From: Candidatus Moraniibacteriota bacterium | GTDB lineage: Bacteria; Patescibacteriota; Minisyncoccia; Moranbacterales; UBA1568 | Length of the DNA: 54,017 nt | Assembly (NCBI GenBank): GCA_903854995.1 | Contig: CAINXS010000067.1 | Span: 1 to 54,017 of the forward strand | Reading direction: 5' to 3' | In this document: in pieces, positions 48,034 to 54,017 of the stretch | Layout: the number at the start of each line of letters is the position of its first letter | Numbering within the stretch: position 1 is the first letter of the stretch | Notes under the pieces: model-generated | What the model saw: only the letters and a program-made list of their open reading frames with translations | Told to the model about the DNA's origin: nothing | The model's database searches: none | Translations under genes and position numbers: made by a program

Positions 48034-48699
48034 ATGGATTCTCATCCGGACGCCTATATCCTTCTCGGGCCGCCGGGGAGCGGAAAAAGCACTCAAGCGG
48101 ACCTTTTTGGCCGCGAGTTCGGAGCCGCGCACATCGATATGGGGGCCGCATTGCGGGCCGCCGCCGGAGAACGGACTCCGTTCGGCGAGGCTCTTTCCGA
48201 TATTATCAACAAACGTCGGGAACTCGTGCCTGACGGGATTGTCCGTTCCATCCTGGAGAACGAACTGAAGCGCGTCGGCCCGTCGCGACCGGTGGTCATA
48301 GACGGCGCGCCTCGGCGCGAGAGCCAGATTCAGGCGGTACTGTCGGCGATTCACGGATCCGGTCGGGAGCTTCGGAAAGCTATTTTTATCGATCTGTCGG
48401 AAGCGGGGTCGGTCGAGCGAATCTCGAAACGATTTTCTTGCGCCTCGTGCGGAAGGAAGCTCATACTCGGCTCCGACCTGCCGGCGGCGGGCGGGCCCTG
48501 TCCGTTCTGTGGAGGAGTCGCTTCCCAGCGGGCGGATGATACGGAAGACGGGGTCCGGACACGTTATCGCATATTCCGCGAAGAGACGATGCCGGTCATA
48601 TCGCATTTCAAGGAAGAGGGGACGTTGCTTCATATTCCCGGCGACCAGGCATCCGACGCGATTTTCAAGGAAATACTGAGTGCACTCGAAACGGTATGA
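48034..48699 (+). CDS. adk: Adenylate kinase, zinc-lid type, 221 aa
   Basis: Interconverts ATP + AMP and 2 ADP. P-loop L-L-G-P-P-G-S-G-K-S-T-Q is near the N-terminus. The AMP-binding D-G-x-P-R appears as I-D-G-A-P-R-R, with Ala replacing the usual Phe/Tyr. The LID carries C-A-S-C and C-P-F-C zinc ligands. ATG 48034 is preferred because the repeat tract extends to just before it; ATG 48019 is in frame. It overlaps map by four bases (ATGA). Confidence 0.9.
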   Translation: MDSHPDAYILLGPPGSGKSTQADLFGREFGAAHIDMGAALRAAAGERTPFGEALSDIINKRRELVPDGIVRSILENELKRVGPSRPVVIDGAPRRESQIQAVLSAIHGSGRELRKAIFIDLSEAGSVERISKRFSCASCGRKLILGSDLPAAGGPCPFCGGVASQRADDTEDGVRTRYRIFREETMPVISHFKEEGTLLHIPGDQASDAIFKEILSALETV

Positions 48700-49475
48700 A
48701 CGAATTCATCAAAACCGAATTGGAGCTCGAAAATATCCGCGAATCAGGGGCCAGGCTTGCCGCGGTCATGGAGGAGCTTCTTTTTGCCGCCGTTCCCGGT
48801 GTTTCGACCGGTGCCATCGGCGATATGGCCGAAGAACTTATTCGAAAACAGGGCGGTATACCGATTTTCAAGGGATATGGAGCGGAATGGGGGAAGCCGT
48901 TTCCGGCGGCCGTCTGTGTCTCTCTTAACGACGAAGTCGTTCATGGTATCCCGTCATCCGACCGCATTCTCAAGGAGGGCGATCTGTTGAAGCTCGATCT
49001 CGGTATGATGTTTCAGGGAATGGTTTCGGACATGGCCCGTACGAAAGCGATCGGTACGGTCTCGGCGGAGGCGGCCCGATTGCTTTCGGTCACGCGCGAG
49101 TCTCTTGATCGCGGTATCGCCAAGATCCGTTCCGGGGCAAAACTGTCCGATTTCGCGATGGCAGTGGATCGCAGGGTTCGCCAAGACGGTTTTTCCGTTG
49201 TTCGGGACCTTGTCGGGCATGGGGTCGGTCGAGAATTGCACGAGGATCCGCAGATTCCGAACTATTTCGATCAGGGTATGCCGGATTTTTCCTTTCGGAA
49301 GGGGATGACCGTCGCGCTGGAACCGATGGTGAACGTCGGCGGGCATTCGATCCGCCTCGCGAAGGACGGATGGACGTATGTGACGCGTGACGGGAGCCTG
49401 TCGGCACACTTCGAAGACACCGTGATCGTCACGGAGCGCGGAACGGAGATCGTGACGAGACGAATAGGCAGATAA
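48696..49475 (+). CDS. map: Methionine aminopeptidase type I, 259 aa
   Basis: Removes N-terminal Met from nascent proteins. The five metal ligands are in L-K-L-D-L-G-M-M, V-S-D-M-A-R-T, G-H-G-V-G-R-E-L-H-E-D-P, M-T-V-A-L-E-P-M and H-F-E-D-T-V-I-V-T. Length is typical for the short form. Its start overlaps the adk stop, so the two are translationally coupled. It is followed by repeat arms and ruvX instead of infA. Confidence 0.97.
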   Translation: MNEFIKTELELENIRESGARLAAVMEELLFAAVPGVSTGAIGDMAEELIRKQGGIPIFKGYGAEWGKPFPAAVCVSLNDEVVHGIPSSDRILKEGDLLKLDLGMMFQGMVSDMARTKAIGTVSAEAARLLSVTRESLDRGIAKIRSGAKLSDFAMAVDRRVRQDGFSVVRDLVGHGVGRELHEDPQIPNYFDQGMPDFSFRKGMTVALEPMVNVGGHSIRLAKDGWTYVTRDGSLSAHFEDTVIVTERGTEIVTRRIGR

Positions 49476-49476
49476 C

Positions 49477-49567
49477 GTTAACAGAGAGCAGTTAACATAA
49501 GACACACGACAGGAGTCATATTGAGCGGTCTCCGTTCCCGCTCCCTCGTTATCTGCTCGCTGTTTAC
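49477..49567 (+). repeat. Paired 20-base arms between map and ruvX
   Basis: GTTAACAGAGAGCAGTTAAC (49477-49496), directly after the map stop, matches the reverse complement of GTTATCTGCTCGCTGTTTAC (49548-49567), just before ruvX, at 17 of 20 positions. This is the clearest paired example in the window. Confidence 0.8.
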
Positions 49568-49577
49568 TGATATTGAT

Positions 49578-49982
49578 ATGGGTGAAAACTATCTCGGTAT
49601 CGATTGGGGGGCGTCGTACGTCGGTATCGCTTTCTCCGACTCGGAAACGCGGATGGCGTTCGCGGTGTGCGCGATCAGAAACGATAAGACGCTTCTTGCC
49701 AAACTCGGCGAGCTGTTTTCGGAGCGGGAAATCGGTACCGTCGTCATAGGTATTCCGTCGCACGTGAATCGTCAGGATGCCGTATACGGAGGCGAGATCC
49801 TCGGTGAAGCGATCCGCAAGGAATTCCTGTCGATCCGAATCGAATTTCAGGACGAGATGTTCACGACGAAGATGGCATCTGCGAATCTTCGCGAACATGG
49901 GATCCGGAACATCGCCCGATTCGACGATCAGGAGGCGGCGCGCATCATCTTGCAGGAGTGGCTGGATTCCAGGAATACATGA
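49578..49982 (+). CDS. ruvX: Holliday-junction resolvase-like protein RuvX/YqgF, 134 aa
   Basis: RNase H-fold nuclease; YqgF homologues act in pre-16S rRNA processing and have been proposed as resolvases. Y-L-G-I-D-W-G-A-S-Y-V-G-I-A-F-S-D carries the first catalytic Asp. V-V-I-G-I-P, F-Q-D-E-M-F-T-T and D-D-Q-E-A-A-R-I-I-L supply the remaining acidic residues. ATG 49578 is chosen; the frame upstream lies in repeat sequence. A bidirectional terminator follows. Confidence 0.9.
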   Translation: MGENYLGIDWGASYVGIAFSDSETRMAFAVCAIRNDKTLLAKLGELFSEREIGTVVIGIPSHVNRQDAVYGGEILGEAIRKEFLSIRIEFQDEMFTTKMASANLREHGIRNIARFDDQEAARIILQEWLDSRNT

Positions 49983-50055
49983 CCGTCTGATTCTGATTTC
50001 GTCATAGTTTTAAGGCTCTTTAAAGCCATTTTCTTTCGACTTTTCCCATTTCAAC

Positions 50056-50091
50056 AAAAAACCGCCCAATGCCGTTCGGGCGGTTTTTTTT
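50056..50091. terminator. Bidirectional terminator between ruvX and the minus-strand manC-like gene
   Basis: AAAAAACCGCCC (50056-50067) / GGGCGGTTTTTT (50078-50089), 10-base loop, T-runs on both strands. Confidence 0.9.
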
Positions 50092-50105
50092 GTTGCTTCA
50101 GGCAG

Positions 50106-51191
50106 TTAGAGAAGATCCTCGCGCCCGCGATCCTTCAGCTCGGAAATAAGTTTCTTGATGTCCGCCGCACGTTCCCGGCTGGTGACGAGCAGGGCATCGT
50201 CGGTATCAACGACGACGAGGTCGTCGACCCCGAACAACGCGATGACTTTCTTCCCGTTTCCGTACACGAGATTTCCGGACCCTTCGAGCTCAACGGTTTC
50301 GCCAAATAGGAAACTCTCACTTTTATACCTGTGCGCGAGAACATCGAAAAGAGAACTCCAGGTCCCGATATCGCTCCATCGTATCGGGGCCGGAACGACG
50401 ATCCGTGATTCGGCCGGGAGTTTCTCTACGACGATCGGCTCGATTGCCTCGACTTCGATGTCGTCGTATGCGCTCTTGTCCGCGGTACCGTTTCCGATAG
50501 CCGTGAGGACTTCCGAAAGCTTCGGCGCGTATTTCGCGATCCATCCGAGCATGGCGTCCGCGGAAAAAATGAAATATCCGGCGTTCCAAAGGTATCGCCA
50601 ATCGGCGAGGTAGGCCTCAGCCGTTTTTTGATTCGGTTTTTCCTTGAATTCGTCGGCGTAGAACGTCCGTTCCCGACCGGAATCCGTAAATTCTTCTCCC
50701 ATCCTGATATAGCCGAGTCCCGTATCCGGTGTTGTCGGGTTGATGCCGACGACCGCGAGCTTGTCCGGATGGCGCGCGATGGTCTCGAGCCCGGAGCGAA
50801 GCGCCGCGACGAACGCCTCGTCGTTCTCGATAGCGTGGTCGGACGCGATTGTCGCAATCGTCACGCCAGGCAGTCGATTCCCGAGTACGGTCGCAATAAG
50901 ACCGAGTGCCGGGCCGGTTCCCTTTGCCGAAGGTTCGAGGAGTATCTGCTCTTCGGGAACTCCGGGAAGGATGGTCCGTATCCGGCTTCCATATTTTTCG
51001 CTGCTTGCTACGAAAACACGATTTACAGGAACGACTTGCTTCACGCGGTCGTACGTTTCTTCGAGAAGAGTCTTGTCCGAGACGAATGACTGGAACTGCT
51101 TTGGCGATTCCTTTCGGGATAGAGGCCAGAGCCTGGTTCCCGACCCACCCGCGATGATGACGATCGCCAAATTTTTTTCCTGCGTTTTCAT
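50106..51191 (-). CDS. Mannose-1-phosphate guanylyltransferase, 361 aa
   Basis: Makes GDP-mannose for surface glycans or glycoprotein modification. I-I-A-G-G-S-G-T-R-L-W-P-L-S-R-K-E-S-P-K-Q-F is the nucleotidyltransferase signature. S-D-H, E-K-P-N, W-N-A-G-Y-F-I-F and I-R-W-S-D-I-G-T-W-S-S-L follow. The length matches the single-domain ManC type; no isomerase domain is present. The start at 51191 (M-K-T-Q-E-K-N) gives the expected N-terminus; the open frame upstream to 51260 lacks similarity. It lies next to surface-protein genes. Confidence 0.93.
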   Translation of the reverse strand: MKTQEKNLAIVIIAGGSGTRLWPLSRKESPKQFQSFVSDKTLLEETYDRVKQVVPVNRVFVASSEKYGSRIRTILPGVPEEQILLEPSAKGTGPALGLIATVLGNRLPGVTIATIASDHAIENDEAFVAALRSGLETIARHPDKLAVVGINPTTPDTGLGYIRMGEEFTDSGRERTFYADEFKEKPNQKTAEAYLADWRYLWNAGYFIFSADAMLGWIAKYAPKLSEVLTAIGNGTADKSAYDDIEVEAIEPIVVEKLPAESRIVVPAPIRWSDIGTWSSLFDVLAHRYKSESFLFGETVELEGSGNLVYGNGKKVIALFGVDDLVVVDTDDALLVTSRERAADIKKLISELKDRGREDLL

Positions 51192-51306
51192 AGGATTTTT
51201 CGTTATTTCCGAACCGGTTTCCTCGGCGCCAGCATACCTCGAAACGGCCTGCCGATACAAGGGCGGGCGTGTTGCCGCGACCCCGTTCGAAAAACATTCA
51301 TCGTCA

Positions 51307-51315
51307 TGGTAGAAT
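51307..51315 (+). promoter_or_regulatory. Extended -10 element before the Fn3-like gene
   Basis: TGG-TAGAAT (TAGAAT 51310-51315), 41 bases before ATG 51357. Confidence 0.4.
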
Positions 51316-51356
51316 GTGACGGTGCGGTGCGGGAGTCATCATCTTGAGGCGGACAT

Positions 51357-52043
51357 ATGGACGGTTCGTGGGCAAAAATCTTTTCCGGCGCGAACGACGT
51401 CGACAAACGTCCGCATCGGCGGATCGTTTTGGCGGTCATTTTATCGGTCTCCGTGTTGATTGCGGGCGGAGTCTTTTCGCGGTTTCGTTTCCGGTCGACG
51501 GGACCGACCGAGGCCACCCCGGTCGTCATAAAGACGGAGACGCCCCTTTCGGTTTCGCCGGTACAGGAACCGCCCGCTCCCGAAGTCGGTACGGACGCCC
51601 CGTATCAGAGCGAGCATTACCGTGCCGAAGAAATAGCGATCGGTGGCGAAATGGGCCTGTTCGTTCCGGAGTCGGACCCATCACCGCTTTCGATCGGTTT
51701 CGTGCGCGGAGAGGCGTTTTCCGCGAACGGGAAGAACGGGTCCAAGTTGGTCGTCACCTGGGAAACGAATAAGCCTGCCAGATCGCGGATATCGTACGGG
51801 AAAGGCGTCGGACAGGCGGAAGCGGTAATCGAGGAGACGGAGTATGGCACGAATCACAGCGTTATCATTCCGGATGTCACGCCTGCCTCGACGTACGTGT
51901 ACGTGATTTCCGTCACGGACAAATGGGGGGGATCGGCCCAGTCTGATCCATATGCGGTCTATACCGGTGCCAAAACCGTTTCACTTTTCGAACTCATCGC
52001 GGGAGCGGTCGGGGAAGTGTTCGGGTGGGCGGTCAAAAAATGA
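51357..52043 (+). CDS. Membrane-anchored protein with Fn3-like domain, 228 aa
   Basis: A short basic cytoplasmic start precedes one span (residues ~24-43, V-L-A-V-I-L-S-V-S-V-L-I-A-G-G-V-F). A Pro/Thr/Glu-rich spacer (~50-110) leads to an Fn3/purple-phosphatase-like beta domain (~112-208). This carries V-T-W-E-T-N-K-P-A-R-S-R-I-S-Y-G, then T-E-Y-G-T-N-H-S-V-I-I-P-D-V-T-P-A-S-T-Y-V-Y-V. A final hydrophobic stretch (L-F-E-L-I-A-G-A-V-G-E-V-F-G-W-A-V) could be a second membrane contact. It is presumably exposed on the surface; its partner is unknown. A terminator follows. Confidence 0.7.
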   Translation: MDGSWAKIFSGANDVDKRPHRRIVLAVILSVSVLIAGGVFSRFRFRSTGPTEATPVVIKTETPLSVSPVQEPPAPEVGTDAPYQSEHYRAEEIAIGGEMGLFVPESDPSPLSIGFVRGEAFSANGKNGSKLVVTWETNKPARSRISYGKGVGQAEAVIEETEYGTNHSVIIPDVTPASTYVYVISVTDKWGGSAQSDPYAVYTGAKTVSLFELIAGAVGEVFGWAVKK

Positions 52044-52090
52044 GGCGGCGGGCGTATCGGGATGATGGTGAAAAATGTATTCTTACGTCG

Positions 52091-52121
52091 ATCGAGACTC
52101 TCCCAAGGGCCTCGATTTTTT
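52091..52121 (+). terminator. Terminator after the Fn3-like gene
   Basis: ATCGAG (52091-52096) / CTCGAT (52111-52116) with a 14-base loop and a T-run to 52121. Confidence 0.55.
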
Positions 52122-52261
52122 ACTGTTTCGGAGTCCGTTTCGTATTCCGAATTCGACGCACGATGTCCTCGCGGCGTGAATCGGCGTCATGTCGGAGGGC
52201 AGAAAAACAAAGGTTTCGTCGGCATGCGTCGAGCCGATTTTTATGGTCCGTGAAAATACCG

Positions 52262-52310
52262 TTGACAAGATATAAAATCGTTTTTAAAAACCGATTTTTT
52301 GTGCTAGTAT
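52262..52310 (+). promoter_or_regulatory. Promoter region of the large surface-protein gene
   Basis: TTGACA (52262-52267), 17-base spacer, TAAAAA (52285-52290). A second candidate is the extended -10 TGC-TAGTAT (52302-52310). An AAAATCG...CGATTTT palindrome with a T-run overlaps, so promoter and terminator signals are mixed here. The rest of 52044-52356 shows no gene. Confidence 0.5.
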
Positions 52311-52356
52311 TATTGGAGTAATCTATCCGTTTTTTCGGATCGGATATGGCATCCGC

Positions 52357-54017
52357 ATGACGAAGTATGTAACACAAAAAACCTGGAAAATTTTCGTACC
52401 CTTCCTCGTCGCGATAATAAGCGCGGGGATGCACATATGGTGGCAGGCCGGCCTGCGACCCGTTTTCGCGCAGTCACTTGATCAGATAAACGTCTCTCTT
52501 TCGGTTTTTGATGCCAAGAACGAGGCTGTTAACGGAACGTTCCAAGTCCGTTTCGCGATTTACAATGTCGACAGGTCGACTGTCAACGCTTCGGAAACGG
52601 CGGGAAGAGTGTGGGAAGAGACGAAACAGGTCGAGGTGAGAAACGGAATCGTCAGGACCTCGCTCGGTGATACGAACGTTCTTCCTGCGGGATTGTTTTC
52701 CGATGCTTCGCAAAGCTACTACCTCGGTGTGCGTATAGGCCAGGATTCGGAGATGGTCCCGCGCAAAAAAATATCGTCGGTTCCATCGGCACTCAATGCC
52801 ATCAGTGCTGCGGACTCCAGGTCGCTCGACGGGAAGGTCGTCGGTATGAGGTCGGGTAACATACCCGTACTCGGGACCGGTGGTAAGATCGCAATAAACC
52901 TGCTACCTACCGGAACCGGTACGAAGCAACTCGTGTTGGGGAACGACGGACGTCTGCACAACCAGAATACCGATACGGGAACCTCCGCGGATTCCTTCGT
53001 GATCGGTTCGAACACCGGGCTCGGTTCCGCAAGCTTCGATCTCTCGGTATCAAGCGCGTCCTCCAAGCCTACGCTGCGGTACGATTCGTCCGCCGGTGTC
53101 TGGCAGCTCTCGAACGACGGCACTTCGTACAGTCAGATCCTTACCGGAGCTTCCGGATCGTTCCTTCCGCTTACGGGCGGAACCATGACGGGGTCCATCG
53201 TTTTCGATCCGTCACAGACATTCGGCGGAGCGACGATCACCGAACTCGGGTATCTCTCCGGGACGACGGGGAGCATCCAATCCCAACTTAATTCGAAAGC
53301 TGATGCTTCGCACGCGCATGCCGCGAACGATATAACGTCCGGCACGCTTGGCGTCGCACGTGGCGGCACCGGAGTCTCGTCGTATAGTACCGGCGACATG
53401 CTTTATGCTAGCGGGACATCCACATTGACCACGCTCGGTATCGGTGTCGATGGCGAATGCATCGTGGTTTCCGGGGGCATGCCGGTATGGGGTGCCTGTT
53501 CCGGATTGGGCGGGAGTTCGCACGGACTTCTTTCCGCGACCCATACCGATACCGTTACTGGAACGGTTCTTCGAGGCGATCTCATTACCGGTCAGGGGAC
53601 GACCGCGAAATGGACGCGGCTCGCGATCGGTGCCATCGGGAGCATATTGCGTTCCGACGGGACCGACGCCGCCTGGGCTACGCTATCGAAGTCGGATTTC
53701 GGTCTCGGCAATGTCGAGAATACGGCTCTCTCGACATGGGGTGGTTCCGTGAATATCGCTACTCTTGGAACCGTGACATCCGGTACGTGGAGTGGAAATG
53801 CCGTCGGTGCGGCACATGGCGGTACGGGAATCACTTCTTCGGGAGCGGCTGGCAACCTTCTTCGGTCGGATGGGACCGGGTGGACCAGTTGGACGCCGAC
53901 CTACCTCTCCTCCGAAGCCGACACCCTCGCCACCGTCACCGGACGCGGCGCCACGACCTCGACCGCATCCTCCTTCACGGGCGGCGCCACCATCCGCTCG
54001 CTCACGGTCGACACCGC
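52357..54017 (+). CDS. Large secreted tail-fibre-like surface protein, N-terminal 553 aa (continues beyond window)
   Basis: The frame is open from ATG 52357 to the window end. A signal-anchor (residues ~11-36, ending P-V-F-A-Q-S) precedes a beta domain with F-D-A-K-N-E-A-V-N-G-T-F-Q-V-R-F. After ~residue 180 come repeats typical of phage tail fibres and trimeric adhesins: G-G-T-G-V-S-S-Y (twice with variation), G-D-M-L-Y-A-S-G, L-P-L-T-G-G-T-M-T-G, S-D-F-G-L-G-N-V-E-N-T, and G-T-V-T-S-G-T-W-S-G-N. The repeated G-G-T-G units are spaced about 50 to 150 residues apart. It is likely an attachment or appendage protein; total size is unknown. Confidence 0.75.
   Translation, partial: MTKYVTQKTWKIFVPFLVAIISAGMHIWWQAGLRPVFAQSLDQINVSLSVFDAKNEAVNGTFQVRFAIYNVDRSTVNASETAGRVWEETKQVEVRNGIVRTSLGDTNVLPAGLFSDASQSYYLGVRIGQDSEMVPRKKISSVPSALNAISAADSRSLDGKVVGMRSGNIPVLGTGGKIAINLLPTGTGTKQLVLGNDGRLHNQNTDTGTSADSFVIGSNTGLGSASFDLSVSSASSKPTLRYDSSAGVWQLSNDGTSYSQILTGASGSFLPLTGGTMTGSIVFDPSQTFGGATITELGYLSGTTGSIQSQLNSKADASHAHAANDITSGTLGVARGGTGVSSYSTGDMLYASGTSTLTTLGIGVDGECIVVSGGMPVWGACSGLGGSSHGLLSATHTDTVTGTVLRGDLITGQGTTAKWTRLAIGAIGSILRSDGTDAAWATLSKSDFGLGNVENTALSTWGGSVNIATLGTVTSGTWSGNAVGAAHGGTGITSSGAAGNLLRSDGTGWTSWTPTYLSSEADTLATVTGRGATTSTASSFTGGATIRSLTVDT

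Overview
The window (about 54 kb, GC-rich, mostly one-directional) reads as part of the chromosome of a member of the Candidate Phyla Radiation (Patescibacteria, Parcubacteria-like). The basis is mixed. The S10/spc ribosomal cluster runs S5-L15 with no L30 gene between them. rpsR is followed by efp rather than by the L9 gene. ComEC is split into a membrane gene and a separate metallo-beta-lactamase gene. Several ribosomal proteins carry charged tails, and most start codons lack a Shine-Dalgarno (SD) sequence. A more precise taxon cannot be assigned from sequence alone.

Layout. 1-2.5 kb is an accessory edge: the tail of an integrase-type transposase, a 110-bp direct repeat bracketing a small reverse-strand orphan gene, and two more unrecognised genes. 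2.6-9.2 kb holds ftsK, a rodZ-like gene, recA, a secreted coiled-coil/transglycosylase protein and a pilus-type protein. 9.5-18.6 kb holds rpsF-ssb-rpsR-efp, then pth and an LCP gene on the minus strand, then lepB, hisS, a HIT gene, rpsU, yqeY, ybeY and dgkA. 18.6-19.0 kb is a self-contained promoter/SD/56-codon ORF/terminator unit. 20-23.2 kb is ftsA-ftsZ-nrdR. 23.3-26.5 kb is split comEC and ndk. 26.5-29.7 kb has a tRNA-Pro next to a decayed tRNA-like element, then an [FeFe]-hydrogenase gene overlapping a membrane-protein gene, and a TspO homologue. 29.8-31.9 kb has an acyltransferase, rpmB (minus) and a site-2-type protease. 32-49.9 kb is the translation superoperon: rpsL, rpsG, fusA, tuf, rpsJ through rplO, secY, adk, map and ruvX. 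50.1-54 kb has a mannose-1-phosphate guanylyltransferase (minus), a membrane-anchored Fn3-like protein and the start of a large tail-fibre-like surface protein that runs off the window.

The genes fit a small cell with full translation, division and envelope-assembly machinery, DNA uptake, and at least one hydrogen-linked redox enzyme.

Most notable signals. (1) Short period-7/8/9 repeat arms sit in gaps between genes with a fixed orientation rule: one sense just after stop codons and its reverse complement just before start codons, so that pairs of arms can form long intercistronic hairpins. (2) The only fusA copy seen has an in-frame TAG between well-conserved halves, although TAG is an ordinary stop elsewhere in the window. 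(3) rpsU carries a perfect extended SD in a region where almost no gene has one, as described for bS21 autoregulation in Flavobacteriia. (4) A structured, terminator-like leader lies between rpsJ and rplC. (5) An orphan 56-aa expression unit with a near-consensus promoter lies downstream of dgkA.
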